Positions 44,153-53,268 of a stretch of 64,000 nucleotides of DNA are shown here, in pieces. The position numbers and the translations under genes are program-made. The DNA is from an uncultured Mycoplasmatota bacterium (lineage in GTDB: Bacteria > Bacillota_I > Bacilli_A > RF39 > UBA660): the NCBI GenBank assembly GCA_900546275.1, contig URCH01000004.1, positions 1 through 64,000 of the forward strand, read 5' to 3'. The stretch's first letter is position 1. Each line of letters begins with the position of its first letter. The notes under the pieces were generated by a model. That model ran no database searches and was not told where the DNA came from. It saw only the letters and a list, made by a program, of their open reading frames with translations.

Positions 44153-44555
44153 GAAAAAAGGTTTTGGTAAATTTTTAGCAGGAGTAGGTATTGGTGCAGG
44201 ACTTGGAGTTTTATTCGCACCTAAAAAAGGTAGTGAAACAAGAAGAGAATTAAAACAAAAATTAAATGAAATGCTAGAAAAAGCAAAAAATGTAGATATA
44301 GAAGAAGTAAAACAAAATATTGAAACAAAAATTGAAGAAATCAAAGAAGAATTATCAGATTTAGATAAAGAAAAAGCTTTAAAAATAGCAAAGAAAAAAG
44401 CAAAACAATTACAAGAAAAAGCACAAGATTTAGTTGATTATGCTATAGAAAAAGGAACTCCAGTTTTAGAAAAAACAGCAGCATCTATAAAAGAAAAAAC
44501 TATAGAAGTTACTAAAGAAATATTGAATAAATTAGAAGAAACAGATAATAAATAA
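44145..44555 (+). CDS. YtxH-family general stress protein
   Basis: A 136-residue protein. GKFLAGVGIGAGLGVLFAPKKGSETRREL is the YtxH signature: a short glycine-rich hydrophobic helix (about 8-26) with APKKG. A long lysine/glutamate coiled coil follows. In Bacillus it belongs to the general stress regulon together with the DUF948 partner. The ATG at 44145 follows GAGGATG inside the previous gene. Confidence 0.85.
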   Translation: MSKKKGFGKFLAGVGIGAGLGVLFAPKKGSETRRELKQKLNEMLEKAKNVDIEEVKQNIETKIEEIKEELSDLDKEKALKIAKKKAKQLQEKAQDLVDYAIEKGTPVLEKTAASIKEKTIEVTKEILNKLEETDNK

Positions 44556-44621
44556 TTCTGTTTTTTTGATTTGATATATTTATAAAAATATAGTATAATT
44601 GAATACGATTGGAGTTGACTT

Positions 44622-45092
44622 ATGAAATTTATAAAGAAAAATAAAAACACATTTATTATTTTAGGAATTGTACTTATTGTATTAATAATAACTTTTATTG
44701 CATTATTCCGTTTTTTATTTTCAGGATATAAAACTTCAAAGTATGGTAATAGACTAACTGGAATAGAAAATGTTCAAATTTCCGATGAAACAATAAATGC
44801 AAGCAAAGAAGTATTAAAATCAATAAAAGGAGTAACAGATGTATCTTACCATTTATCAGGTAAAATATGTAATTTTATACTAATTGTTGATAAGGACGCA
44901 AACCCTGATACTATTATGAAAGAAGCTGGCAAAATCTTGGAAAAATTTTCAACAGACGAAAAAAAATTCTATGATTTTCAAATACTTGTAAAATCATCAG
45001 AGGATAGTAAAAATTTTCCTATAATTGGATATAAAATAAATTATGGAGAAACATTTACTTGGACAGGAAAGGTAGTAGAAGATGAAGAATAA
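44622..45092 (+). CDS. Membrane-anchored protein of unknown function
   Basis: A 156-residue protein with an N-terminal membrane helix (about 11-33) after a basic stretch. The outside part reads like a small alpha-beta domain (ISDETINASKEVLKSIKGVTDVSYHL, NFILIVDKDANPDTIMKEAGKIL). It is overlapped by 11 bases by the GGDEF sensor gene, so it is probably functionally linked to that sensor, for instance as a partner at the membrane. No family recognised. Confidence 0.75.
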   Translation: MKFIKKNKNTFIILGIVLIVLIITFIALFRFLFSGYKTSKYGNRLTGIENVQISDETINASKEVLKSIKGVTDVSYHLSGKICNFILIVDKDANPDTIMKEAGKILEKFSTDEKKFYDFQILVKSSEDSKNFPIIGYKINYGETFTWTGKVVEDEE

Positions 45093-47124
45093 AAAAGTAA
45101 TAATAATATCCATAGTTTTGATTTTAATTGCTGCTATTACTTTTGGGGTAGTATATTTTCTAAATAATGAGGATGAGAAAACTACCCTTTCATTATTAGA
45201 TAAACAATGGATAGAAAACAATAAAAATAATGTTGTTGATTTATCAATTTTTACGGATGTGCCAACACTAAGTGATAATGGAACAGGATTGGTATTTGAT
45301 TTTTTAAATAGTTTAAAAAATGATACTACAATAACATTTAATAATATTGCTTATAAAATAGGAAATGATGCAAAAACAGATTATGCATTTAAACAAGTTG
45401 AAAAACAAGGCGAAAATCAATTACTTTTATATAGAGATAACAAAGTATTAATTACAAAAAATGATATTACTTATAGTAATCTAGAAGAAATAAAAAATAT
45501 AAAAATAGGTGTATTAAAATCAGAAAAAGATAGAATACAAAAACATTTATCAGTTTGTTCTAATATTACCTTTATTGAATATGAAACACAAGAATCTATG
45601 ATTTCAAAAATAAGTGATGAAAAAAGTGAAATAGATGCAATTATTGTTTCAAGATTAGTAAGTCTAAAAGATATTTTAGGTAATGATAAATATTTTATTG
45701 CTTATAATTTAATGGATTTAACAGATGATTATGTATTAAATTTAGGTAACAATGATAAATTAAATGAAATTGTAACTAAATATTTTAAAAAATGGAAAGA
45801 TAATAACTCTCAAAAACTATATAATGATTATTTTGCTAATGATTTACTTACTTACTTAAATATAGCAGAAAAAGAAAAATCTGATTTTAAAGCTAAAAGG
45901 TATACATATGGATTTGTTGAAAATGCACCATATGATTTAAATGTAGATGGAACACTAAAAGGTATTAATAAAAGTATTTTAGAAGACTTTTCTAAAATGT
46001 TTAATTTAGAATTTATATATAAAAAATATTCATCATATTCAGATTTAAAAAAGGCATTTAATAATAAAGAAATCGACTTATTCTTTGATAATTATATAGA
46101 TGATACATATGAGGTTGATAATTCTTTATTATCATCAAATTATAATGAAAAAGCAGTAGTATTAACTAATAAAAATATAACAATTGATTCAATATATTCC
46201 CTAATTGGTGAACAAGTAATAACACTTGAAAATAGCCGTTTAGCAAAAGAATTAGAAGATATTGGAATAAATACTAAAAAATATTCTAGTATAAATAAAA
46301 TTATTAGTAGAGCAAAATCAAATGATATTATAGTTATAGATAATGAAATTTATAATTATTATGTATCAAAAAGTAATATCAAATTTAAAAACGTTTATAC
46401 TTATAATATGCAATCAGATTATTATTATAGAGTTAGTAATCAAGATAATAGTATGTTTGTTAAAATATTTAATAATTACTTAAAAACAGCTCATATAAAT
46501 TCATTAACTGTTTCAGGATATAATGATACAATAAATGTAAAATATGTTCCTATTATAATTAAATATGTACTTATAGTTCTTGCTGTACTTATATCTATGA
46601 GTTTAGTAACTTTTATAATTTTAAAAATAAAAAATTCAATGGGTAAGAAAGAAAAAGTATTTACTAAAGAAGACAAATTAAGATATATTGATATGCTTAC
46701 ATCATTAAAAAATAGAAATTATTTAAATGATAACTTGGAAAAATGGGATAACAGTGGTATTTATCCACAGGCTATAATAATAATTGATTTAAATAATATT
46801 GCTTATATAAATGACAATTATGGTCATGAAGAGGGAGATAAAATAATTGGTGAGGCAGGTAATATATTAATTAGAAATCAAATGCCTAACACTGATATTA
46901 TAAGAACAAATGGAAATGAATTCTTAGTATACTTAGTTTCATATGATGAAAAACAAGTAGTTTCTTATATGAAAAAACTAAACAAAGAGTTCAAAGAACT
47001 TTCTCATAAGTTTGGTGCTGCACTTGGTTATAGCATGATAACAGATGGTACAAAAACTGTAGATGATGCAATTAATGAAGCAACACTTGATATGAGAAGC
47101 AATAAAGAAGAACTAAATAATTAA
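45082..47124 (+). CDS. Sensor with tandem solute-binding domains and degenerate GGDEF
   Basis: A 680-residue membrane protein. After an N-terminal helix (about 5-27) come two periplasmic-binding-protein-like halves (about 35-270 and 280-480; the second has YTYGFVENAPYDLNVDGTLKG, LEDFSKMFNLEFIY and LFFDNYIDD). A second membrane helix follows (about 488-516), then a GGDEF-fold domain (about 533-675: DMLTSLKNRNYLN, IIDLNNIAYINDNYGHEEGD). The signature loop is NGNEF (610-614) instead of GG[D/E]EF, and the metal-site IDLD is IDLN. Diguanylate cyclase activity is therefore unlikely, and a ligand-sensing or GTP-binding regulator is more probable. Confidence 0.85.
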   Translation: MKNKKVIIISIVLILIAAITFGVVYFLNNEDEKTTLSLLDKQWIENNKNNVVDLSIFTDVPTLSDNGTGLVFDFLNSLKNDTTITFNNIAYKIGNDAKTDYAFKQVEKQGENQLLLYRDNKVLITKNDITYSNLEEIKNIKIGVLKSEKDRIQKHLSVCSNITFIEYETQESMISKISDEKSEIDAIIVSRLVSLKDILGNDKYFIAYNLMDLTDDYVLNLGNNDKLNEIVTKYFKKWKDNNSQKLYNDYFANDLLTYLNIAEKEKSDFKAKRYTYGFVENAPYDLNVDGTLKGINKSILEDFSKMFNLEFIYKKYSSYSDLKKAFNNKEIDLFFDNYIDDTYEVDNSLLSSNYNEKAVVLTNKNITIDSIYSLIGEQVITLENSRLAKELEDIGINTKKYSSINKIISRAKSNDIIVIDNEIYNYYVSKSNIKFKNVYTYNMQSDYYYRVSNQDNSMFVKIFNNYLKTAHINSLTVSGYNDTINVKYVPIIIKYVLIVLAVLISMSLVTFIILKIKNSMGKKEKVFTKEDKLRYIDMLTSLKNRNYLNDNLEKWDNSGIYPQAIIIIDLNNIAYINDNYGHEEGDKIIGEAGNILIRNQMPNTDIIRTNGNEFLVYLVSYDEKQVVSYMKKLNKEFKELSHKFGAALGYSMITDGTKTVDDAINEATLDMRSNKEELNN

Positions 47125-47152
47125 ACCTGACTTTATAAAGTCAGGTTTTTAT
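47123..47152 (+). terminator. Terminator after the GGDEF sensor gene
   Basis: AAACCTGACTTT pairs perfectly with AAAGTCAGGTTT, followed by T residues. Confidence 0.88.
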
Positions 47153-47180
47153 TTGACAAAATATATATTTATTATATAAT
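47153..47180 (+). promoter_or_regulatory. Promoter of the sigma factor gene
   Basis: TTGACA (47153-47158), 16-bp spacer, TATAAT (47175-47180). A second TATAAT overlaps at 47180. Confidence 0.7.
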
Positions 47181-47207
47181 ATAATTTAACTTTGAGAGGT
47201 GAATAGT

Positions 47208-48425
47208 ATGTATGATAAAACAGATGCAGATGAAAAAAAATTATCAAAGATAGAAACAATCGAGTTATTAAAAGAAGCACATGAAGGAAATCAGAAGTCA
47301 CGTGAAAAGGCAATTTTAAATAATGTTGGATTAGTAGTGCATCAGGTAAATAAAAATTTTAAATCCGTTAAATATGATAAAAATGATTTAATATCATTTG
47401 GAATTATTGGTTTAATGAAAGCAATAGATACATATGACTTAACAAGAAATATAGAATTTTCTACATATGCATCAAAGTGCATTAATAATGAAATTTTAAT
47501 GTATTTAAGAAGAATGGAAAAACATAAAAATACTTGTAGCTTAGATGATATGCGCACTTTTATTGATGGAAAAGAATTTAAATTAGAAGATGCCATTAGT
47601 TCTGAAATAAACATTGAAAAAGATTATATTGATAAGGAAAAATATTTAAGAATAAGAGAAATAGTTAATGAATTACCTGAAAAAAATAAAAAAATTATTA
47701 TGCTTTATTTTGGTTTTTATAATGATAAAAGATATACACAGTTAGAAATAGCACAAATGCTTTCAACCTCACAAGATAATATTTCAAGAACTATTACTAA
47801 AATTTTAGAAAAATTAAGATATCTATTTGAACAAGAAGGGTTTGGAACCTTATCAAATCATCCAAAGCAAAGAAAACAAAGGGGATTTAAAACAATATAT
47901 GAATTTTTTGATGAATATGCAAAGCAACAAGTTGATTTTGCAATATCAAAACTACCTATTGAAGAAAAAAATCTTATATTTTTAAGATATGGTAATGATT
48001 TACAACACCCTACATTGAACAAAATGGATCAAAAACAAATTTCCCGTTTTTATAATAGAACAATACCTAAAATTAAAGATATATTGGAAAAACAATTAAA
48101 TTCTAGATTTGATTTAGATGATTGTAGTAATAAAGATGGTTTACAAGAATCTTATATAAAATTATTAAGCATGTTTAAAAATATGAACTTTATGAAATTA
48201 TTTAATAAATATTCAGAAAAAGAAGTTATGGTAGTAATTTTAAAATTAGGATGTATTAATGGTTCATACTTAGATTCAGAACAAATATCAGAATTTTTAA
48301 ACATAAGTGTAGAAGAAGTTATAGATATAACAAAAAAAGTTTTACTAGATTTAAAAGAAAATATAGATGGAATAATATGTCTTAATTCTGAAGAATCAAT
48401 TCATATTAAAAAATATAATATATAA
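47208..48425 (+). CDS. SigE/SigK-like sigma factor with extra C-terminal repeats
   Basis: A 405-residue sigma-70 family protein. Region 2 (about 34-101) reads DLISFGIIGLMKAIDTYD and STYASKCINNEILMYLRR, very close to the mother-cell sporulation factors SigE and SigK. Region 4 (about 150-208) is LPEKNKKIIMLYFGF followed by QLEIAQMLSTSQDNISRTI. Sporulation sigmas end there at about 240 residues; this one continues with two more region-4-like segments (about 240-296, ISKLPIEEKNLIFLRYG; about 315-385, LDSEQISEFLNISVEEVIDI). ATG 47208 follows GAGAGGTGA. It might be a sporulation or envelope-stress sigma. Confidence 0.82.
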   Translation: MYDKTDADEKKLSKIETIELLKEAHEGNQKSREKAILNNVGLVVHQVNKNFKSVKYDKNDLISFGIIGLMKAIDTYDLTRNIEFSTYASKCINNEILMYLRRMEKHKNTCSLDDMRTFIDGKEFKLEDAISSEINIEKDYIDKEKYLRIREIVNELPEKNKKIIMLYFGFYNDKRYTQLEIAQMLSTSQDNISRTITKILEKLRYLFEQEGFGTLSNHPKQRKQRGFKTIYEFFDEYAKQQVDFAISKLPIEEKNLIFLRYGNDLQHPTLNKMDQKQISRFYNRTIPKIKDILEKQLNSRFDLDDCSNKDGLQESYIKLLSMFKNMNFMKLFNKYSEKEVMVVILKLGCINGSYLDSEQISEFLNISVEEVIDITKKVLLDLKENIDGIICLNSEESIHIKKYNI

Positions 48426-48455
48426 ATATATAATATAAGTATGAGGAGAGTTATA

Positions 48456-49505
48456 ATGAAATTTAAGAAAAATAAATCAATTAGTATTAATGAACCAAAC
48501 GATATTAATATTAAAATAAATACTACTACTTGGAATAAGGCAATTGAAAATTTAAAATATGATAAAACTGTTGATATTAATCAATACATTTTTAATAAAT
48601 TGGGATTTACAAATGGAGATGAAATTCAAATTTTTTCATTAGGATTAACTGAAGAAATGAATAAAAAAATCCCTGGTTGGAGTAAAGTTGTATCTAATTA
48701 TGAAACAAAAGCATTGCCTAAATATTGCTTTAAAATTGTTTCTTCTAAAAAAGGAGAATTTATTTTAGGTATTTGTAGTACTTCAGTTGTATTGTTAAAT
48801 GAAACTAGTGAGAAACTATATTCATTCATTTACAATGATATGGTTAAACTAGAAATGGAAAAAGATATTGTATATAACGAAAATATAAAATTAGAAATTA
48901 TATGTTTGTACAATAAATTATTCATAACATGTGAAGAAGTTAATAGAAAAAACAGATCATTAAAATTTGATTTTTCTATTAATGAAGATCTTATTAGTTG
49001 TTTTGATGATTCAACAAAAACAATTCAAGATTTCAAAAATAGAAGAAGTAATGTGTTTGAAATCACACAACAATTGTTAAATCTAAAAGCAATACCTGAT
49101 AATAATGATACAATTAAATTATTTGATGAAATATCATTAAACAGTTTCTTTAAAGAAGAAATCGTATTAAATGAAATAGTTTTATCTAGTGAAACTAGAG
49201 AAGATATAATAAAATTTGAAAATAAAAGAGTTTCAAAATATCAAATAAATGATTCAGATAAAAATAAAAAAAGAATAAGTTCAAACGGATATAGTATGAT
49301 ATCAGCTGAAAATTATAAAATAGAAACATCAAACAAAGGTATTAATATAAATATACCAGCTATATCAAAAAAATCTTGGTTAAATGAAGGACAGACTTAT
49401 TTAGCTCAAACAGTTAAACAAGGTATTTCTGAACAAAAAAATATGGAATGTCTATTTGATGAGGTAGAAGAAGTAGTAAATAAAAGTTTAAAATTAAAAA
49501 AATAA
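48456..49505 (+). CDS. Uncharacterised protein co-transcribed with the sigma factor
   Basis: A 349-residue soluble protein. ATG 48456 follows GAGGAG. The gene starts 30 bp after the sigma factor and both end at the same terminator, so they form one operon. There is no signal peptide or membrane helix. The first half looks like a mixed alpha-beta domain (FNKLGFTNGDEIQIFSLGL, YCFKIVSSKKGEFILGICST). The second half is helical and charged. No family recognised. Its position would suit a regulator or target of the sigma factor, but there is no direct evidence. Confidence 0.75.
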   Translation: MKFKKNKSISINEPNDINIKINTTTWNKAIENLKYDKTVDINQYIFNKLGFTNGDEIQIFSLGLTEEMNKKIPGWSKVVSNYETKALPKYCFKIVSSKKGEFILGICSTSVVLLNETSEKLYSFIYNDMVKLEMEKDIVYNENIKLEIICLYNKLFITCEEVNRKNRSLKFDFSINEDLISCFDDSTKTIQDFKNRRSNVFEITQQLLNLKAIPDNNDTIKLFDEISLNSFFKEEIVLNEIVLSSETREDIIKFENKRVSKYQINDSDKNKKRISSNGYSMISAENYKIETSNKGININIPAISKKSWLNEGQTYLAQTVKQGISEQKNMECLFDEVEEVVNKSLKLKK

Positions 49506-49506
49506 G

Positions 49507-49535
49507 AAATAGATGCTTTGAAGCATCTATTTTTG
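49507..49535 (+). terminator. Terminator of the sigma-factor operon
   Basis: ATAGATGCTT-TG-AAGCATCTAT followed by T residues. Confidence 0.85.
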
Positions 49536-49550
49536 TGTTTGTACGCGAAT

Positions 49551-49579
49551 TTGACAATGTTTATAATTTCTGTTAAAAT
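49551..49579 (+). promoter_or_regulatory. Promoter of the HAD-PlsC operon
   Basis: TTGACA (49551-49556), 17-bp spacer, TAAAAT (49574-49579) with an extended TGT. Confidence 0.7.
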
Positions 49580-49611
49580 ACGCCTAACTGTTAACAAAAG
49601 GGGGAAAAAAT

Positions 49612-50973
49612 ATGAATTTAAAAGTGGGTATAGATGCTGATGGTGTCTTAACTGATATGTCGGAATTTTTAATTAGGGAAGGGAAAAAATTTTTTAAGAA
49701 ACAACCACAGGATGCAGATGCTTACAGTGTGGATGAAATGTTTGAAATAACTAAGACTCAAAAAATAAGATTTGGATTAACAGTATTTGATAAATATTGT
49801 AAATATGAATCACCAAGACCATATGCGCCTGAGATAATAAGAAAATTAAATAATGAAGGTTGTGAAATGCATTCTATAACTGCAAGAATGTTTACTGATA
49901 TGCCTGGAGTTGTAGGTGCAAGATATAGAGGATTATTAAAAAAATATTATAAAAACTATAATATTGATTATTTTAAAAGTATCCAATTTTGTTCAGAGAA
50001 ATTTAGTCCAAGAGATAAATTAATAGCTTGTTCAAAATTAAATATAGATGTTATGATAGATGATAAGCCAGAAGTTGTTTTAGAGTTAGCTCGAAATGGA
50101 ATAAAGGTTTTAATGTTTGATGCACCATATAATAAAAATATTGAACATGAAAACATTATAAGAGTAAAATCATGGTTAGAAGTATATGATAGATTAAAAG
50201 AAATAGAAAAATCAAAAAATATAAAAACTGAATTTAAAAAATTATCATTAGAAGAAAGAAATTTATTAACTAAAGAACAAAGAAATGAATACTTTAAATC
50301 ATATAGAAATTATTTGAAAAATTTACAAATAAATGAAAAAATGATAAAAAAAGGAAATAGAAGATTTAAAATAATGTATTCAACATTTAAATTACCTGTA
50401 ATGATTAAGTTTAATTCAAAAGTATTTGGAAAAGAAAATGTTCCATATCAAAATGGTTTTATAATAGCTTCAAATCATGTTAATAGCTCAGATCAATGGT
50501 TAATAGGTAATAAACTTGGTAATAGAGCAATATGCGGTTTTGCTGCATCAACAATAAAAAATACATTTAGAGGACGTATATTTGAACTTGTAAAAGGTGC
50601 TGTGTTTATAGATAGAAATGATAAGTTAAGTAAATCAAATGGTGAAGAAGAATTAGCTAAAAGAATTGCTCATGATCAAATCGCACTTATTTTTCCAGAA
50701 GGAACAAGAAAAAATAAAACAGAAGAAGGAAGAAAAAAAGAACAATTACCATTTAAATTGGGAACAGTTTCAATAGCTCAAAAAACAGGTGCTCCAATAT
50801 TGCCAACATCAATATATTATGGAAAAAAATATAAAATAGTAAGATTTGGAGAACCATTCATTGTAAAACCAGATGAAGATTTAGTGGAAGCAAATCAAAA
50901 ATTAGAAAATATTGTTTTAAATATGACTAGAGAAAGCGTAAATTACGAAAAAACTAAAGTAAAAAAGAAATAA
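49612..50973 (+). CDS. HAD-phosphatase and PlsC-acyltransferase fusion
   Basis: A 453-residue two-domain protein. Residues 1 to about 200 form a HAD-like hydrolase: VGIDADGVLTDM (DxD), SITARM, and VMIDDKPEVVLELARNGIKVLMFDAPYN. Residues about 255-445 form a 1-acylglycerol-3-phosphate acyltransferase: IASNHVNSSDQW (NHx4D), ALIFPEGTRKNK, and GAPILPTSIYYG. The acyltransferase half would make phosphatidic acid from lysophosphatidic acid. The HAD half could dephosphorylate a lipid head group or acyl donor. The next gene encodes an acyl-CoA ligase with a related HAD remnant, so both probably serve fatty-acid incorporation or salvage. The Shine-Dalgarno is GGGGGA. Confidence 0.87.
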   Translation: MNLKVGIDADGVLTDMSEFLIREGKKFFKKQPQDADAYSVDEMFEITKTQKIRFGLTVFDKYCKYESPRPYAPEIIRKLNNEGCEMHSITARMFTDMPGVVGARYRGLLKKYYKNYNIDYFKSIQFCSEKFSPRDKLIACSKLNIDVMIDDKPEVVLELARNGIKVLMFDAPYNKNIEHENIIRVKSWLEVYDRLKEIEKSKNIKTEFKKLSLEERNLLTKEQRNEYFKSYRNYLKNLQINEKMIKKGNRRFKIMYSTFKLPVMIKFNSKVFGKENVPYQNGFIIASNHVNSSDQWLIGNKLGNRAICGFAASTIKNTFRGRIFELVKGAVFIDRNDKLSKSNGEEELAKRIAHDQIALIFPEGTRKNKTEEGRKKEQLPFKLGTVSIAQKTGAPILPTSIYYGKKYKIVRFGEPFIVKPDEDLVEANQKLENIVLNMTRESVNYEKTKVKKK

Positions 50974-50986
50974 AGAAGGGGATTTT

Positions 50987-53179
50987 ATGAATATAGGTAT
51001 AGAGTTTGAAGTATTTAAAGATACTATTGAACCAAATATTGACAAACAAAATATAATAAAAAATTTATTTTTAACCCCAAATAAAAATTTATCTTCACAA
51101 GTAATTGAACAATTAAAAAATGAGGGAAATAATATATATATAATAATAAACGAAAAAAATTATGAGTTTATTAAACAAAATAAAGAAAAATATAAATTTA
51201 TAATTAAAAAGTTTTTAAGCAAAAATAATATTAAATATGATGATATTATATTTGCAAGTGAATATAATAAAGAATTTATATATGAAAATAGAATAGAAAT
51301 AATTTTAACTAGTAATACAAATATAAGAGTAAATAGTTATATACCAGTTGTATATGTTACAGATAAAGAGTTTAAAAAACTATCATATATATATAAAACA
51401 AATTCATTTGAAGAAATATATACTATAGTAAATGATTATAAATATGGTTACAGAGATGAAATAAAACCAAGAACAAACATTCCATCGATAGATAAAGAAT
51501 TTAGGGGATTTTATTCAGAATTACAAAAAGATGTAAAAATACCAGAACTTACAATTTATGAATATTTATATAAGAAAAATCAAGATAATATGCATAAACT
51601 TGCTATATATTACTTTGGTACAGAAATAAAATTTAAACAATTTTTTGAAGAAATTGAAAAATGTGCTAAATCTTATATAAAAAGTGGTATAAAAAAAGAT
51701 GATGTAGTAACTATATGTATGCCAAACACACCAGAAGGTGTAATTGCATTCTATGCAGCTAATAAAATTGGGGCAATTGCAAACATGATTCACCCTTTAT
51801 CAGCAGAACATGAAATTTTAGATTATTTAAATGAAACAGATTCTAAAATCATAATTGCTTTAAATGGTTGCTATAATAAAATTAAGAACATAGAAAAATA
51901 TACAAAACTAGAAAAAATAGTATTTGTATCACCTGCTGATTCAATGCCAAGTATAACAAAAATAGGTTATAAATTAACACTAGGTAAAAATGATCCAAAA
52001 ATAATAGAAGATAATAAAATAAATAATTGGAAAAAATTTATTGAATCTGGAAAAGATGTAACATATGTAGAACAAAGCACTTATTCTAAAGATAAATTAG
52101 CAGTTCTTTTACATACTGGCGGAACAACAGGAAAATCTAAAGCTGCAATGCTTACAAATGAAAACTTTAACGCGAGTGTAGAACAATTAAGAGTAACGAT
52201 ACCTTCATATAAAAAAGGAGATTCCTTACTAGCAGTAACACCTATATTTCATGGGTTTGGATTAGCAAACTGTGTTCATACAGCACTTTGTGTTGGTATG
52301 TCAGTTACTTTATTACCACAATTTAAATTAAAAAACTTTATAAAGACAATGCTTAAAACAAAAGCTAATTTAATATTAGGTGTTCCAACATTATGGTCTG
52401 CGTTAATTAAAAGTGACTTATTAAAAGGAAAAGATTTATCATTTTTAAAAGTTTTAATATCTGGTGGAGATACATTGGATGCTAGTTTAGAAGTACAAAT
52501 AAATGAGTTTTTAAAAAGTCATAATGCACCAAATAAAATATATAAAGGTTATGGAATGACCGAAGCATTAGCTGCAATTTCATTTTCTACAGATAATTCA
52601 AATGTTGAGTCAACCATAGGAATACCTTTACCTTATAATCAAGTTAAAGTTGTAGATATAAATACTAAAAAAGAACTTGGATATGGTGAAGAAGGCGAAT
52701 TTTGTATAAAAGGGCCTACTAATATGAAAGGATATTATAAAAACATAGAAGAAACAAATAAAGTAATTCAAGATGGATATTTACATACTGGAGATCTAGG
52801 ATACCTAGATAGAAAAGGAAGATTGCATTATACACAAAGATTAAAAAGATTGATAGTTTCTTCAGGTTATAATATTTATCCAAGTCAAATAGAAGCTGTA
52901 ATAAAAAAACATAATTTAGTAGAAAATTGTATAGTCGTTGGAGTTCCACATCCTTATAAAGTTAATGTTCCAAAAGCATATGTAGTTATAAAAAAAGGAT
53001 ATGAAACTCAAAAAGTAAAATTAAAAAAAGAATTAGATGATTTATGTAAAGTTAATTTATTAAAAATGTCTATTCCTAAAGAAATTGAATTTATATCTGA
53101 GTTACCTAAAACAAATATGGGAAAGGTAGATTACCGTTCTTTAGAAGAAGAAAATCAAAAGGTAATGAAGTTAAAATAG
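50987..53179 (+). CDS. Acyl-CoA ligase with a degenerate N-terminal HAD-like domain
   Basis: A 730-residue protein. Residues from about 190 onward are an AMP-forming ligase: LLHTGGTTGKSKAAMLTN (P-loop), VTPIFHGFGLANC, YKGYGMTEALAAISF, LHTGDLGYLDRKGRLHYTQRLKRLIVSSGYNIYP, and KTNMGKVDYRSL with the catalytic lysine. It would activate fatty acids. The first 170 residues resemble the HAD part of the neighbouring gene (NIGIEFEVFKD against VGIDADGVLTD), but both catalytic aspartates are replaced. The two genes are 13 bp apart, in one operon ending at the 53173 terminator. Confidence 0.87.
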   Translation: MNIGIEFEVFKDTIEPNIDKQNIIKNLFLTPNKNLSSQVIEQLKNEGNNIYIIINEKNYEFIKQNKEKYKFIIKKFLSKNNIKYDDIIFASEYNKEFIYENRIEIILTSNTNIRVNSYIPVVYVTDKEFKKLSYIYKTNSFEEIYTIVNDYKYGYRDEIKPRTNIPSIDKEFRGFYSELQKDVKIPELTIYEYLYKKNQDNMHKLAIYYFGTEIKFKQFFEEIEKCAKSYIKSGIKKDDVVTICMPNTPEGVIAFYAANKIGAIANMIHPLSAEHEILDYLNETDSKIIIALNGCYNKIKNIEKYTKLEKIVFVSPADSMPSITKIGYKLTLGKNDPKIIEDNKINNWKKFIESGKDVTYVEQSTYSKDKLAVLLHTGGTTGKSKAAMLTNENFNASVEQLRVTIPSYKKGDSLLAVTPIFHGFGLANCVHTALCVGMSVTLLPQFKLKNFIKTMLKTKANLILGVPTLWSALIKSDLLKGKDLSFLKVLISGGDTLDASLEVQINEFLKSHNAPNKIYKGYGMTEALAAISFSTDNSNVESTIGIPLPYNQVKVVDINTKKELGYGEEGEFCIKGPTNMKGYYKNIEETNKVIQDGYLHTGDLGYLDRKGRLHYTQRLKRLIVSSGYNIYPSQIEAVIKKHNLVENCIVVGVPHPYKVNVPKAYVVIKKGYETQKVKLKKELDDLCKVNLLKMSIPKEIEFISELPKTNMGKVDYRSLEEENQKVMKLK

Positions 53180-53200
53180 GATTTAAAAATCCTATTTTTT
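53173..53200 (+). terminator. Terminator after the ligase gene
   Basis: AAAATAGGATTT pairs with AAATCCTATTTT, followed by more T residues; it overlaps the stop codon. Confidence 0.85.
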
Positions 53201-53268
53201 AATGTAAAAATATAATTTTTAAAAAATAAAATTTATATGTTATAATTATATAGAGAGTAGGGATATAT

